IMG/VR virus record: IMGVR_UViG_3300045970_000271
Location: 1-27,363 of that record
Strand: one strand, 5' to 3'
Origin: a virus
Length of the DNA stretch: 27,363 nucleotides
Within the stretch, counting starts at the first letter, position 1. Every line of letters begins with the position of its first letter. This document shows, piece after piece, positions 1-7,000 of this stretch. A program made the position numbers and the translations under genes. The notes below the pieces were generated by a model, which saw nothing but the letters and a program-made list of their open reading frames with translations, did not search any database and was not told the DNA's origin.

Positions 1-1200
1 ACCAACACTCTTAGTGATAACTGGTGTACCGTAAGCAGTCCAATTCCTGTACTTGGTAATAGCAAACTTAGGTGGTCTAGGATTAGATGTCGATGTCGCA
101 GTAAATAAATGTCCAGATATACTACTTGAAAAAGATGCCGTGCTTGTAGACGAAGTTGAGCATGTTACGGTGTATGTTGTTCCCGTTGATGGAACTTCTC
201 TTGACCATTGCAAAATCTTTGCTGAACCAGATGCCACTACATAAGCATATTTGTTATTTGGAGTTATTGCTACCCCGTATAAAGCAGTTCCAGCACCATT
301 TGATGTTGTGGAAATTAGAGTTAATTGACCACTGCTAGTATTCCTACTATATTGAAATATGTTATTTGATCCGTATGTTGCAACATATACGGTTAAACCA
401 TCAGGTGAAATACTAATTTCTTGAGGATTAGTAGTACAAGAAATATCACGAGTTGAGAGTGCTGTTAACAAACCGGTAGAACTATTTCTACTATATTGAC
501 TAACAACTGATGAACACACGACATAAACATGAGCCCCGTCTGGTGATATACATACGAACTTTGTTGCACCTCCAGCAGTTGCAACCGTTGGTGAACTAAG
601 GGCAGTAAGAAGACCAGTTGTTGAATTACGACTATATTGTTGCAATGTTGCGGCACTATAGTTAGCAGAATATACGTGGGCACCATCTGGTGATATACAT
701 AAACCTACAGGCGACCCACCAGTCCCAACTGTTGCTGGGCTAAGTGCTGTTAATACACCTGACGTTGTATTCCTGCTAAATTGACTAATTGTATTATTAG
801 AGAGATTTGTACAATATACATGATTATTGTCAGGGGATACTTGACACCAAAATCCAGTCTTTGTTCCTACTGTTGCAGGGCTTAGTGCAGTTAATAGTCC
901 AGTCGTAGAGTTCCTACTAAACTGCGACATCATGTTAGTACCACCGTTATTTGCTACATATACGTGATTACCATCCGGTGCAACCGTAACCATATTTGGT
1001 GATGTACCAGTTGTAACAGATACAGGTGATAGAGCAGTTAGTAATCCAGTTGATGAATCAATACTAAATTGTGATGAACTTGCTGAACCCGCATTAGCCG
1101 TGTATACGTGCTTACCATCAGGTGAAACAAATACGCCAGTTGGTGTAGCACCAGTTGATAAACTGGCTGGAGAAAGTATTGTTAAATTACCTGTTGCCAT
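1..1200 (-). CDS. Seven-bladed beta-propeller (YVTN/lactonase-like) virion-associated protein, 3' end cut by window
   Basis: The minus-strand frame is open from an ATG at 1200 to the window edge (400 codons, no stop), so the C-terminus is missing. The first ~340 residues consist of seven repeats of about 45-50 residues with the pattern SPDG-HVY-AN near the middle and QFSRN-TTGLLTAL at the end; the seventh is more divergent. This is the layout of YVTN/6-phosphogluconolactonase-type seven-bladed propellers. After blade 7 comes a Ser/Thr-rich linker and a further domain beginning near residue 365. The gene lies at the far end of the tail-fibre/decoration cluster, 1 nt after the previous stop, so a role as a receptor-binding or tail-tip accessory protein is inferred. 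No catalytic assignment is possible. Alternatives are a carbohydrate-binding or lactonase-like enzyme carried on the virion. Confidence 0.85.
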   Translation of the reverse strand, partial: MATGNLTILSPASLSTGATPTGVFVSPDGKHVYTANAGSASSSQFSIDSSTGLLTALSPVSVTTGTSPNMVTVAPDGNHVYVANNGGTNMMSQFSRNSTTGLLTALSPATVGTKTGFWCQVSPDNNHVYCTNLSNNTISQFSRNTTSGVLTALSPATVGTGGSPVGLCISPDGAHVYSANYSAATLQQYSRNSTTGLLTALSSPTVATAGGATKFVCISPDGAHVYVVCSSVVSQYSRNSSTGLLTALSTRDISCTTNPQEISISPDGLTVYVATYGSNNIFQYSRNTSSGQLTLISTTSNGAGTALYGVAITPNNKYAYVVASGSAKILQWSREVPSTGTTYTVTCSTSSTSTASFSSSISGHLFTATSTSNPRPPKFAITKYRNWTAYGTPVITKSVG

Positions 1201-1201
1201 T

Positions 1202-1495
1202 TTATGACTTACTAATATTGTTCATAGCCACACCATTTACTGTTATATCTATACCATCGTTAACGTTGAATGTTGTGCCGCTTGTTACTGTATATGTAAT
1301 AACTGGGAATGAAGATAAGTCTCCATACAGTTCTTGGGCTAACGCACCTGCCTCAATATTTGTAAGGGTTGTTTGACCATCCATCACAACATTAGATAAA
1401 ACTGAGGGGACTCCTTGTGTGTATATTGTTATAGGTTCACTGCCTACTGTGAAGAAAATCAAATCCTCTTTAATCGTATCGTGGATAGTTGTCAT
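1202..1495 (-). CDS. Small protein of unknown function in tail accessory cluster
   Basis: A 97-residue protein, acidic in its first half, with no recognised domain, signal peptide or membrane segment. The ATG at 1495 is chosen because AAGGGCG lies 5 nt upstream; a TTG 12 codons further up has no such site. It ends 1 nt before the propeller gene, so the two are probably co-transcribed and co-translated. A strong hairpin terminator separates it from the upstream gene, and a TAAATA promoter-like motif sits in between, so this pair looks like its own transcription unit. Possibly a partner or chaperone of the propeller protein; that is inference from position only. Confidence 0.6.
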   Translation of the reverse strand: MTTIHDTIKEDLIFFTVGSEPITIYTQGVPSVLSNVVMDGQTTLTNIEAGALAQELYGDLSSFPVITYTVTSGTTFNVNDGIDITVNGVAMNNISKS

Positions 1496-1517
1496 AGATT
1501 CGCCCTTAGTTACTGAT

Positions 1518-1525
1518 ATATTTAG
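1518..1525 (-). promoter_or_regulatory. TAAATA late-promoter-like motif (CTAAATAT)
   Basis: CTAAATAT on the minus strand, 22 nt upstream of the ATG at 1495 and just downstream of the terminator at 1535-1560. It matches the core of motifs found in most other gaps of the late region and resembles the T4-type late promoter TATAAATA. Confidence 0.45.
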
Positions 1526-1534
1526 TAGCAAATG

Positions 1535-1560
1535 AAAAAGGCGACCTCAGTCGCCTTTTT
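1535..1560 (-). terminator. Rho-independent terminator, bidirectional
   Basis: A perfect 11-bp stem (AAAAAGGCGAC / GTCGCCTTTTT) closes a CTCA loop and gives a T5 tract on either strand. It lies 18 nt after the stop of the 1579-1968 gene and ahead of the next promoter-like motif. The hairpin core is nearly the same as that of the terminator at 25032-25055. Confidence 0.85.
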
Positions 1561-1578
1561 ATGTAACTATATTAGTTG

Positions 1579-1968
1579 TTAAGCGTAAGCAACCTTCATA
1601 GTTGCCTGAATGCTGTCGCCTGATGCTAAGTTAACAACTGGAAAAGTTGCTGACATATACATATTGCCAGCAGTAGATGCATCAAATAAACCTGCCTCAT
1701 CAACTGCAATTGACGCACCAGCCGTAACTAATCCAACTACTTGATATGTGTCATTAGATGTCGTTGTAGTAGCTACAGACGATGTGCCTGTTGCACGAGT
1801 GCTATATTGAGTAGATAATGCTGAGTCAGCAGCGGAAGCAGTGCGAGCCGCTCCTGTTGCGCCTGTGCCTACTCCAAGATATACAGGCTCAGTGCCTGTT
1901 CCTTTGATGCGGTTAGCAGTAATTGCTCTGCCGCTGTTTGTTAAAACTGTTCCTGTTCCGAATGCCAT
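1579..1968 (-). CDS. Phage structural protein, fibre/decoration type
   Basis: A 129-residue protein rich in Gly, Ala, Thr and Ser. The N-terminal pattern (LTNSGRAI-ANRIKG-GTEP-YLG-GTG) and the C-terminal GLFDASTAGNM-MSATFP are typical of small phage tail-fibre or virion decoration proteins that sit after the tail-tip gene. AAGGAA lies 7 nt upstream of the ATG. The start overlaps the 3' end of the preceding small gene by 28 nt. It shares its style, including a FDA/YDAATAGN signature, with the 2133-2531 product, so the two are probably distant paralogues. The exact position in the particle is not known. Confidence 0.7.
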   Translation of the reverse strand: MAFGTGTVLTNSGRAITANRIKGTGTEPVYLGVGTGATGAARTASAADSALSTQYSTRATGTSSVATTTTSNDTYQVVGLVTAGASIAVDEAGLFDASTAGNMYMSATFPVVNLASGDSIQATMKVAYA

Positions 1969-2129
1969 AATATGGTTTCCTTTATATTTGTATTGCTATC
2001 TGATGTAGCACTTATTGTTTGATTTGGTGCGTAGCGAGCCACGACACCTAAATCCTCTATAGTTCCGTTAGCACGAATTACCACAATTGATAATTCTGCT
2101 TCTTTTACTGTTGCTGTCGCGTTATTCAT
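1941..2129 (-). CDS. Small hypothetical protein (62 aa) between two fibre-like proteins
   Basis: ATG at 2129, 3 nt after the upstream stop codon, so translation is probably coupled; no clear ribosome-binding site is seen. It fills the only gap between the two fibre-like genes. Residues 13-30 read VVIRANGTIEDLGVVARY, a short beta-rich stretch. The last 28 nt overlap the next gene, and its C-terminal residues are read from the ribosome-binding site and first codons of that gene, which suggests the C-terminus is under little constraint. No known family is recognised. Confidence 0.5.
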   Translation of the reverse strand: MNNATATVKEAELSIVVIRANGTIEDLGVVARYAPNQTISATSDSNTNIKETILWHSEQEQF

Positions 2130-2132
2130 TGA

Positions 2133-2531
2133 TTAAGACAATGTAATAGTTACGCCACCAGCCGCTACAGATGCTGTATCACCTGCCAAAATGTTTTTAG
2201 CTACTGTCAACACGCCAAAGCCTAAGCAATTGCCTGCTGTAGCAGCATCATATAAAACACCATAAGTTAAATTTGCACCTGATAACCAATCTGCTGAAGC
2301 AGCGGTGAACGTAATTGCACCAGTGTTAGTAATAGCACCTGCTGCCGCAGTGCCCCAAACGCCTGCTGTAGCCACGCGAGCATAAGCACCGCCTGTTGGT
2401 TCAGTTACGTTAGTTCCACCCACTGTAGGAGTTGTTGAAGATAGAGCCAAATATGTAGTTGGCATTGTGTAAGCGGTCTTTCCGACCTGATGTTCGAGCA
2501 AGGAATTTGCTAAGAAAGTAGTTGCAGGCAT
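2133..2531 (-). CDS. Phage tail fibre-like structural protein
   Basis: A 132-residue protein with the signature of a widespread class of small phage structural proteins: TYLALSSTTPTVGGT near residue 26, EPTGGAYARV near 44, a central AGAITNTGAITF block and GVLYDAATAGN near 89. Such proteins usually lie next to tail-fibre genes and are annotated as tail fibre or virion structural proteins. AAGGAGA lies 7 nt before the ATG. The gap upstream, after the GIY-YIG gene, carries a TAAATA motif. It is related in pattern to the 1579-1968 product. Confidence 0.7.
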   Translation of the reverse strand: MPATTFLANSLLEHQVGKTAYTMPTTYLALSSTTPTVGGTNVTEPTGGAYARVATAGVWGTAAAGAITNTGAITFTAASADWLSGANLTYGVLYDAATAGNCLGFGVLTVAKNILAGDTASVAAGGVTITLS

Positions 2532-2580
2532 TGTTATGTCTCCTTAATAATTATTTGTTGAGGCAATCTTTGCCTTCAGT

Positions 2581-2967
2581 TTATTTATCCTTTGATTTCT
2601 TTTCCCTCATAGCAGCCTTCCACTTTAATGTTCTGTCTGCAAGAGCCTCAGCGGTGTCTGTATGCTTATATCCAGCAATTCCTTCACCACCATCTGTCTT
2701 ATTAAGTAATGGCCCTTTACCTAAGTCTTTCCTACCGATAATATTGATCAAATGCATTTCAAGATCAAATGCACCTTGCTCTGAATCTTGTTTATAGATC
2801 ATTGGTTCCATAGAAAACCCTTCTTTTGATCTCTTTTTATTCACATTCGCTAAATGATGTTTACCCCATTTATGTTTCCAAGCACGATCTTCACAACCTT
2901 TACCTATGTATATAGGCAGATTTGTTTTTGGGTCTTTATAGACGTATGTGTAGAATTGTTGTGTCAT
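2581..2967 (-). CDS. Free-standing GIY-YIG homing endonuclease, short form
   Basis: A 128-residue protein with an N-terminal GIY-YIG nuclease domain of the LEM-3-like type. Visible elements are Y6-T-Y8, the YIGKG motif at 20-24, Arg28 (DRAWKH), Glu70 in the FDLE helix and GR at 78-79, followed by N89-x-TDGGEG. These positions correspond to the Tyr, Tyr, Arg and Glu of the GIY-YIG active site, so it should be catalytically intact. It stops soon after the domain and lacks the NUMOD3 repeats of its three paralogues. It is closest to the nuclease at 20482-21120, including a 30-bp identical DNA stretch. AAGG precedes the ATG by about 7 nt. It sits between two intact virion genes and is not inside an intron. 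Confidence 0.85.
   Translation of the reverse strand: MTQQFYTYVYKDPKTNLPIYIGKGCEDRAWKHKWGKHHLANVNKKRSKEGFSMEPMIYKQDSEQGAFDLEMHLINIIGRKDLGKGPLLNKTDGGEGIAGYKHTDTAEALADRTLKWKAAMREKKSKDK
2582..2589 (-). promoter_or_regulatory. TAAATA late-promoter-like motif (GATAAATA)
   Basis: GATAAATA on the minus strand, overlapping the stop codon of the GIY-YIG gene and about 50 nt upstream of the 2133-2531 gene. It belongs to the family of TAAATA motifs in late-region gaps. Confidence 0.35.
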
Positions 2968-3062
2968 AACTTACCTTAAGTTGATACCCTTAACCCCAAG
3001 TAATGGGAGGGAAGCAAACGGGTAAGCATTTGTTTTCGTCCTGCAGGAACTATCCCTACAAT
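2968..3062 (-). promoter_or_regulatory. Non-coding leader of GIY-YIG gene, similar to leader at 24921-25004
   Basis: About 95 nt between a TAAATA motif and the nuclease start. It aligns to the leader of the GIY-YIG gene at 24174-24920: both have TAGGGATAG just after the motif, then AAACAA 14 nt later, then a small hairpin (here CAAATG / CGTTTG) and a CCCT stretch. It also holds a palindromic TCCTGCAGGA. A role in timing or attenuating nuclease expression is inferred. Confidence 0.4.
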
Positions 3063-3070
3063 TATTTATC
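3063..3070 (-). promoter_or_regulatory. TAAATA late-promoter-like motif (GATAAATA)
   Basis: GATAAATA directly after the TAG stop of the upstream gene, about 95 nt before the GIY-YIG start. It heads the shared nuclease leader. Confidence 0.45.
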
Positions 3071-3432
3071 TATCGCGTAATCTCTCTATTAATTATAAAA
3101 GTTCCTTTTGATGGCTTATATACTTTTCCGAGAGAACTAACAATTTCGAGGTCATAGAAAGCTTCTAACGTATCATCTTCCTTATTAGCGAATTTGATAC
3201 CTTTTGTTTCATCAGGGGTAAAGAACCAAATGATCGTATTCAATGCAATTACTAATTGAGCATTCTCTGTTGTTGCATCAATAATTGCACTTGTATTTCC
3301 ATAACTGCGACGAACTTGTGCTCTTGCAGTAAACCCACTTAAATCAAATACCGCTCCATCCGTATCCAAAAGAGTGAATGTATATGCGTATGTACTGCCT
3401 TGATCTATCGTTATATTCTTAATATTTGTCAT
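3070..3432 (-). CDS. Baseplate upper protein-like (BppU-type) structural protein
   Basis: A 120-residue protein with the pattern of small Ig-like phage baseplate/tail proteins: an IDQGSTYAYTFTLLDTDG start, DLSGFTARAQVRR near residue 31, a central variable strand region, then FYDLEI near 91 and a closing GTFIINREITR. Related proteins are found downstream of tail-fibre genes in many siphoviruses and are thought to link fibres to the tail tip. AGGGA lies about 9 nt before the ATG at 3432. The assignment is by pattern, not by a catalytic motif. Confidence 0.65.
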   Translation of the reverse strand: MTNIKNITIDQGSTYAYTFTLLDTDGAVFDLSGFTARAQVRRSYGNTSAIIDATTENAQLVIALNTIIWFFTPDETKGIKFANKEDDTLEAFYDLEIVSSLGKVYKPSKGTFIINREITR

Positions 3433-3453
3433 TTGTATCGTCCCTGTAATTGA

Positions 3454-3461
3454 TATTTATT
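3454..3461 (-). promoter_or_regulatory. TAAATA late-promoter-like motif (AATAAATA)
   Basis: AATAAATA overlapping the TAA stop of the 3460-4038 gene, 21 nt upstream of the 3432 start. It is in the short gap before the baseplate-like gene. Confidence 0.3.
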
Positions 3462-4038
3462 ACCAAGTGAATGAACTTGCTGTAGAGATAGATGATGCAG
3501 AAGCTATACTCGTCTTTAGCGAATATGAGTGAGAGTAGTTATAAACTATTTGTGCAATCATAGCCGCGTAAAATGCATTCCATGCAGATACAGTAGTTAT
3601 AGAAACAAATGTGTTATCTATTGCTCTCCATTCACCAACCCAGCCAGAAGGTAATGCATTATTCAATACGACATAAGCATTAATTCCGTCAATATCAATT
3701 CTGCTATATTGATCCATTGAAAAGTCTTTGCTGCTGTAAGTGAAAGTAGATTGATTAGCAGAAATCCGTGCCTGTTTAATCGCTTCCGTTTGTGCTGCTT
3801 GGACATCAGCAAGTGTTCTCAAATCTTCCCATGTCTTAGTAGTCCAGTTGAATGTGTAGTAAGATGCGGGTTGAGCAGCCATTTGAACCCAAGCAGTTCC
3901 GTTATAGTAATAATCTGATGCAGTAGGTTCACCCTCAATAAGTGACTCACCGCTTCCTAATGTACCAACGCTGTCTGCTGATGGCATATCATATATTGCT
4001 AACTGCTTTCCATCACTATTAATTTTTGTATATTTCAT
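3460..4038 (-). CDS. Tail fibre-associated protein, DUF4376-like
   Basis: A 192-residue protein. The N-terminal part (YYYNGTAWVQMAAQPAS, TWEDLRT) looks like a tail-fibre assembly or fibre tip segment. Residues ~85-180 (KQARISANQSTFTYSSKDFSMDQ..., EWRAIDNTFVSI, a Trp-rich helix, then HSYSLKTSIASA) match the pattern of DUF4376 domains found C-terminally in phage fibre accessory proteins. It starts 4 nt inside the J-like gene (ATGA overlap), so it is translationally coupled to the tail-tip protein and probably acts with it, as a chaperone or distal tip subunit. Confidence 0.6.
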   Translation of the reverse strand: MKYTKINSDGKQLAIYDMPSADSVGTLGSGESLIEGEPTASDYYYNGTAWVQMAAQPASYYTFNWTTKTWEDLRTLADVQAAQTEAIKQARISANQSTFTYSSKDFSMDQYSRIDIDGINAYVVLNNALPSGWVGEWRAIDNTFVSITTVSAWNAFYAAMIAQIVYNYSHSYSLKTSIASASSISTASSFTW

Positions 4039-7000
4039 CTCTTAGTTCCTATTGCAAATAATGAAGCACCAGACTTCACTATAGATGTACCTGTTCCAGT
4101 AATTCCATCTATATATTGTGATATGCCGCGTAGTTCAATATGTCTATTTCCACCGCCAGATACAGATGTTGATATAGCAAATGGACCTTCTAAATTTGTC
4201 TCAATTTGTTGCACTCCATCTACCCATATTGATACCTTTGGATATAAAGTAAAACTCACTCCTGAACCACCGCCAGATACTAAAGGAGCGGCGCCCATTG
4301 CACATATCCATATCGGTGCCCCTTGGACATCAACATAGCAATCTAAGATTACGGTTGTTGAGTATCTGTTACATACAATATCTGATGTCGTTTTAACACT
4401 AACAGGGAATGTAATTGCATTACCAGCAATCTGTAATGTGTTAACTGCCAAGTCGGCAATAAATGTAGATGCATTACTGCTATTGATTTGCTGGTTCACT
4501 GTAAAGTTGAACGGACCATAATCAACCATAGTTCCATTATTCGGAATACCACCTGGCATTACAGAGTAAGAAGGAATTAAGTAAATCTCAATCTTATAAA
4601 TTGGCTTTGCTACGCCACTAACAATCGCATTAGCAGTAAATGCCATATCTTGCCAACCAGAAACTGTGTTGTCTGTAATTGGAACCCAGTTATCCACCAT
4701 TTGTGTTAACGATGAATTGGTATACAACCTAACCAAGAACTGAGGCTTACCACCACCAACATTTGCAACCATAAACATGCTGCAAGTACCAGTAATATAT
4801 GACCCAGCAGGTAGCGGTTTGGTGTATGTGTACCCTTTAACCGCCCATGTGTCGCTATATGTTGTTAACCTAACTGAGTGAGGTGCGTTATGTGTATTGC
4901 TTGTTGTTTTTGCAATAGTGCCACCTGCAGGACCATAGAATGTCCATCCGTCAGGTGCTGTTCCTGTTGATGCACCACTCCATGCTGCATAACTTGAGTT
5001 GAATCCCATGTGTGCAGAATCGTCTGAACCCAACACACTACCAGCGGAAAGTATTACCGTTCCATTCGCATCTTTGATACTCAATCCTCGAGCATCAATC
5101 TGTGTTGCTGTAATAGTATTAGTAGCAATTCTGTCACCAGTAATAGTTCCAGCTGCAATTTCAGCGGCAGTAATAGTACCAGCAGCAATCTTAGATGCAT
5201 CAATAGTATCTGCACCAATATTATTTGCTGTTAATATACCAACCTGAGCAGTTCCAATTGCAGCACCATCAATATATGTAGTTGCATTAGCGGAAGTGAT
5301 TTTGCTAAGTGATGCAAATGTACCTGCTCCAAGTCCAGTTAGTGTGACATTGCTATTCAACCAACCAGCATCTGGTGTTATGTAAGTAGATGTCCATTTA
5401 GTAGGAGTACCACCTGAATCAAATAGTAAAGTTCCATCTGCCTTCTTAATTGTTAATCCACGAGTATCAATCTTTGCTGCTGTTAAAAGTCCTGTTATAT
5501 GTGCATCGTTGATCGTCGCATTCGCAATTTGTGCTGATCCAGTAATAACAGCAGAGCCTGTAACTAACTGACTTGAGCCAATTGTGCCAGCCAATATAAA
5601 GCCACCATCCATGTATGCATTACCATCACCATACTCTAATGACGTGCCGCCTCTATACGTGGCGACAATCATTTTGTTAGTCGCTATTGCATTTGTTATC
5701 GTGGACGTAGCAGAGAGCGTGGAAGACCCCTCCGTGAGGTAGATATAAAGCATTCCACTTGTCCATGCCGCATTGCCAGCACTTACTGCCCAAGTCGTAC
5801 CTAATCCGCTGCCTTGTGTTTTAGATGCAGTGCATGAAGTCCACGAAACATAGTTAGTAGATGGACTATTTGGAGTCCAAATGATGCCCGTTAACTTATA
5901 CTCATTTGTATTATTTGGTGATGATGTTGTGCCACTTGCTGATGCAGATACATTTAATCCTGTGGCATTTGCTTTATCTGACTCAGCAGTAAAGTGGTCA
6001 TAAGCCGCAACCTTGTAATAGTAAGTCGTTCCATCTGCCAACCCAGCGGATAGGAATGCGTTACTATCTAAGTCAGCAATTAAGTTAGCAGCACTTGGTG
6101 TAAACGTTGAAGCGACATCACGCCAAATCAAGTAGCCAGCAAAGTCGTTATCTGCAATAGTATTCCATTTCAAGTTAATACCTTGGAATCCTCCATTAGT
6201 TGTTAACCCAGTTACCGCAACAGGTGCTGGATTATTAAATGTAGCAGTTACTGGATTAGATATGTTGTTATTTGAATCACGACAACGAACTTGAACCTGC
6301 ACATTACGACGTGGACCGCTATCAGCCATATTCATGGAATATGTGTAGGAGAACGTCTGTGTTTGTCCTGCGTTGACGGACTTAATATATTCCGTTCTTA
6401 CAGTAGTTGAACCAGTTGTCTCTATAAACCGAACATCAAAGTCTTTGAGTGTTGCTGCTACTGTTGAATTAGTGGAAGGATTAACCCAAGAGAAGTTTAT
6501 ATCCATACCACTAAACGTAGTACCACCACCTATAATTTGAAGCGTTGTAGGGGCATTTAATGGGCTTGCTCCACCTCCTGCACTGCTTATGGTGTAAGTG
6601 CCTGTCGCATCAGGTCCAATAACTCCGTTAACCGCATTTACTGCATACACTTGAACTTCGTAAGTTCCTTCTAATACATTAGATAACTCATAGGACGAAG
6701 TAGTTAGCGGAACCTCAACCCATGAAGTTGCTGACCTGCGATATCTAAGAACATAACTGCTAACAATTCCCTGCGATGGTCTTGTCCAACTTATCATCAA
6801 TGATCTATGAATGACATTGTTTACATTAGTAGAAGCCTCACGGAACGCTAAGTTAAGTGGTGCAGATGGGATAGTTACTGGAGTTTGGTAAACAGGCGTT
6901 GGTCCTGTTGGTGTATTATCTACACGACCAAATTTATTTGGGTCATATTCAACAGCAGCGACTTCATATTTGCCTGTACTTGCTTCTGTTACACCAATTA

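Noticed and set aside
465-686. Minus-strand frame of 73 codons inside the propeller gene
   Set aside because: It is out of frame with seven regular propeller blades that clearly are the coding frame.
2968-3069. TAGGGATAG in the nuclease leaders as part of an I-SceI-like homing site
   Set aside because: Only nine bases match the well-known site, and I-SceI is an unrelated LAGLIDADG enzyme; the shared sequence is better explained as part of the leader.
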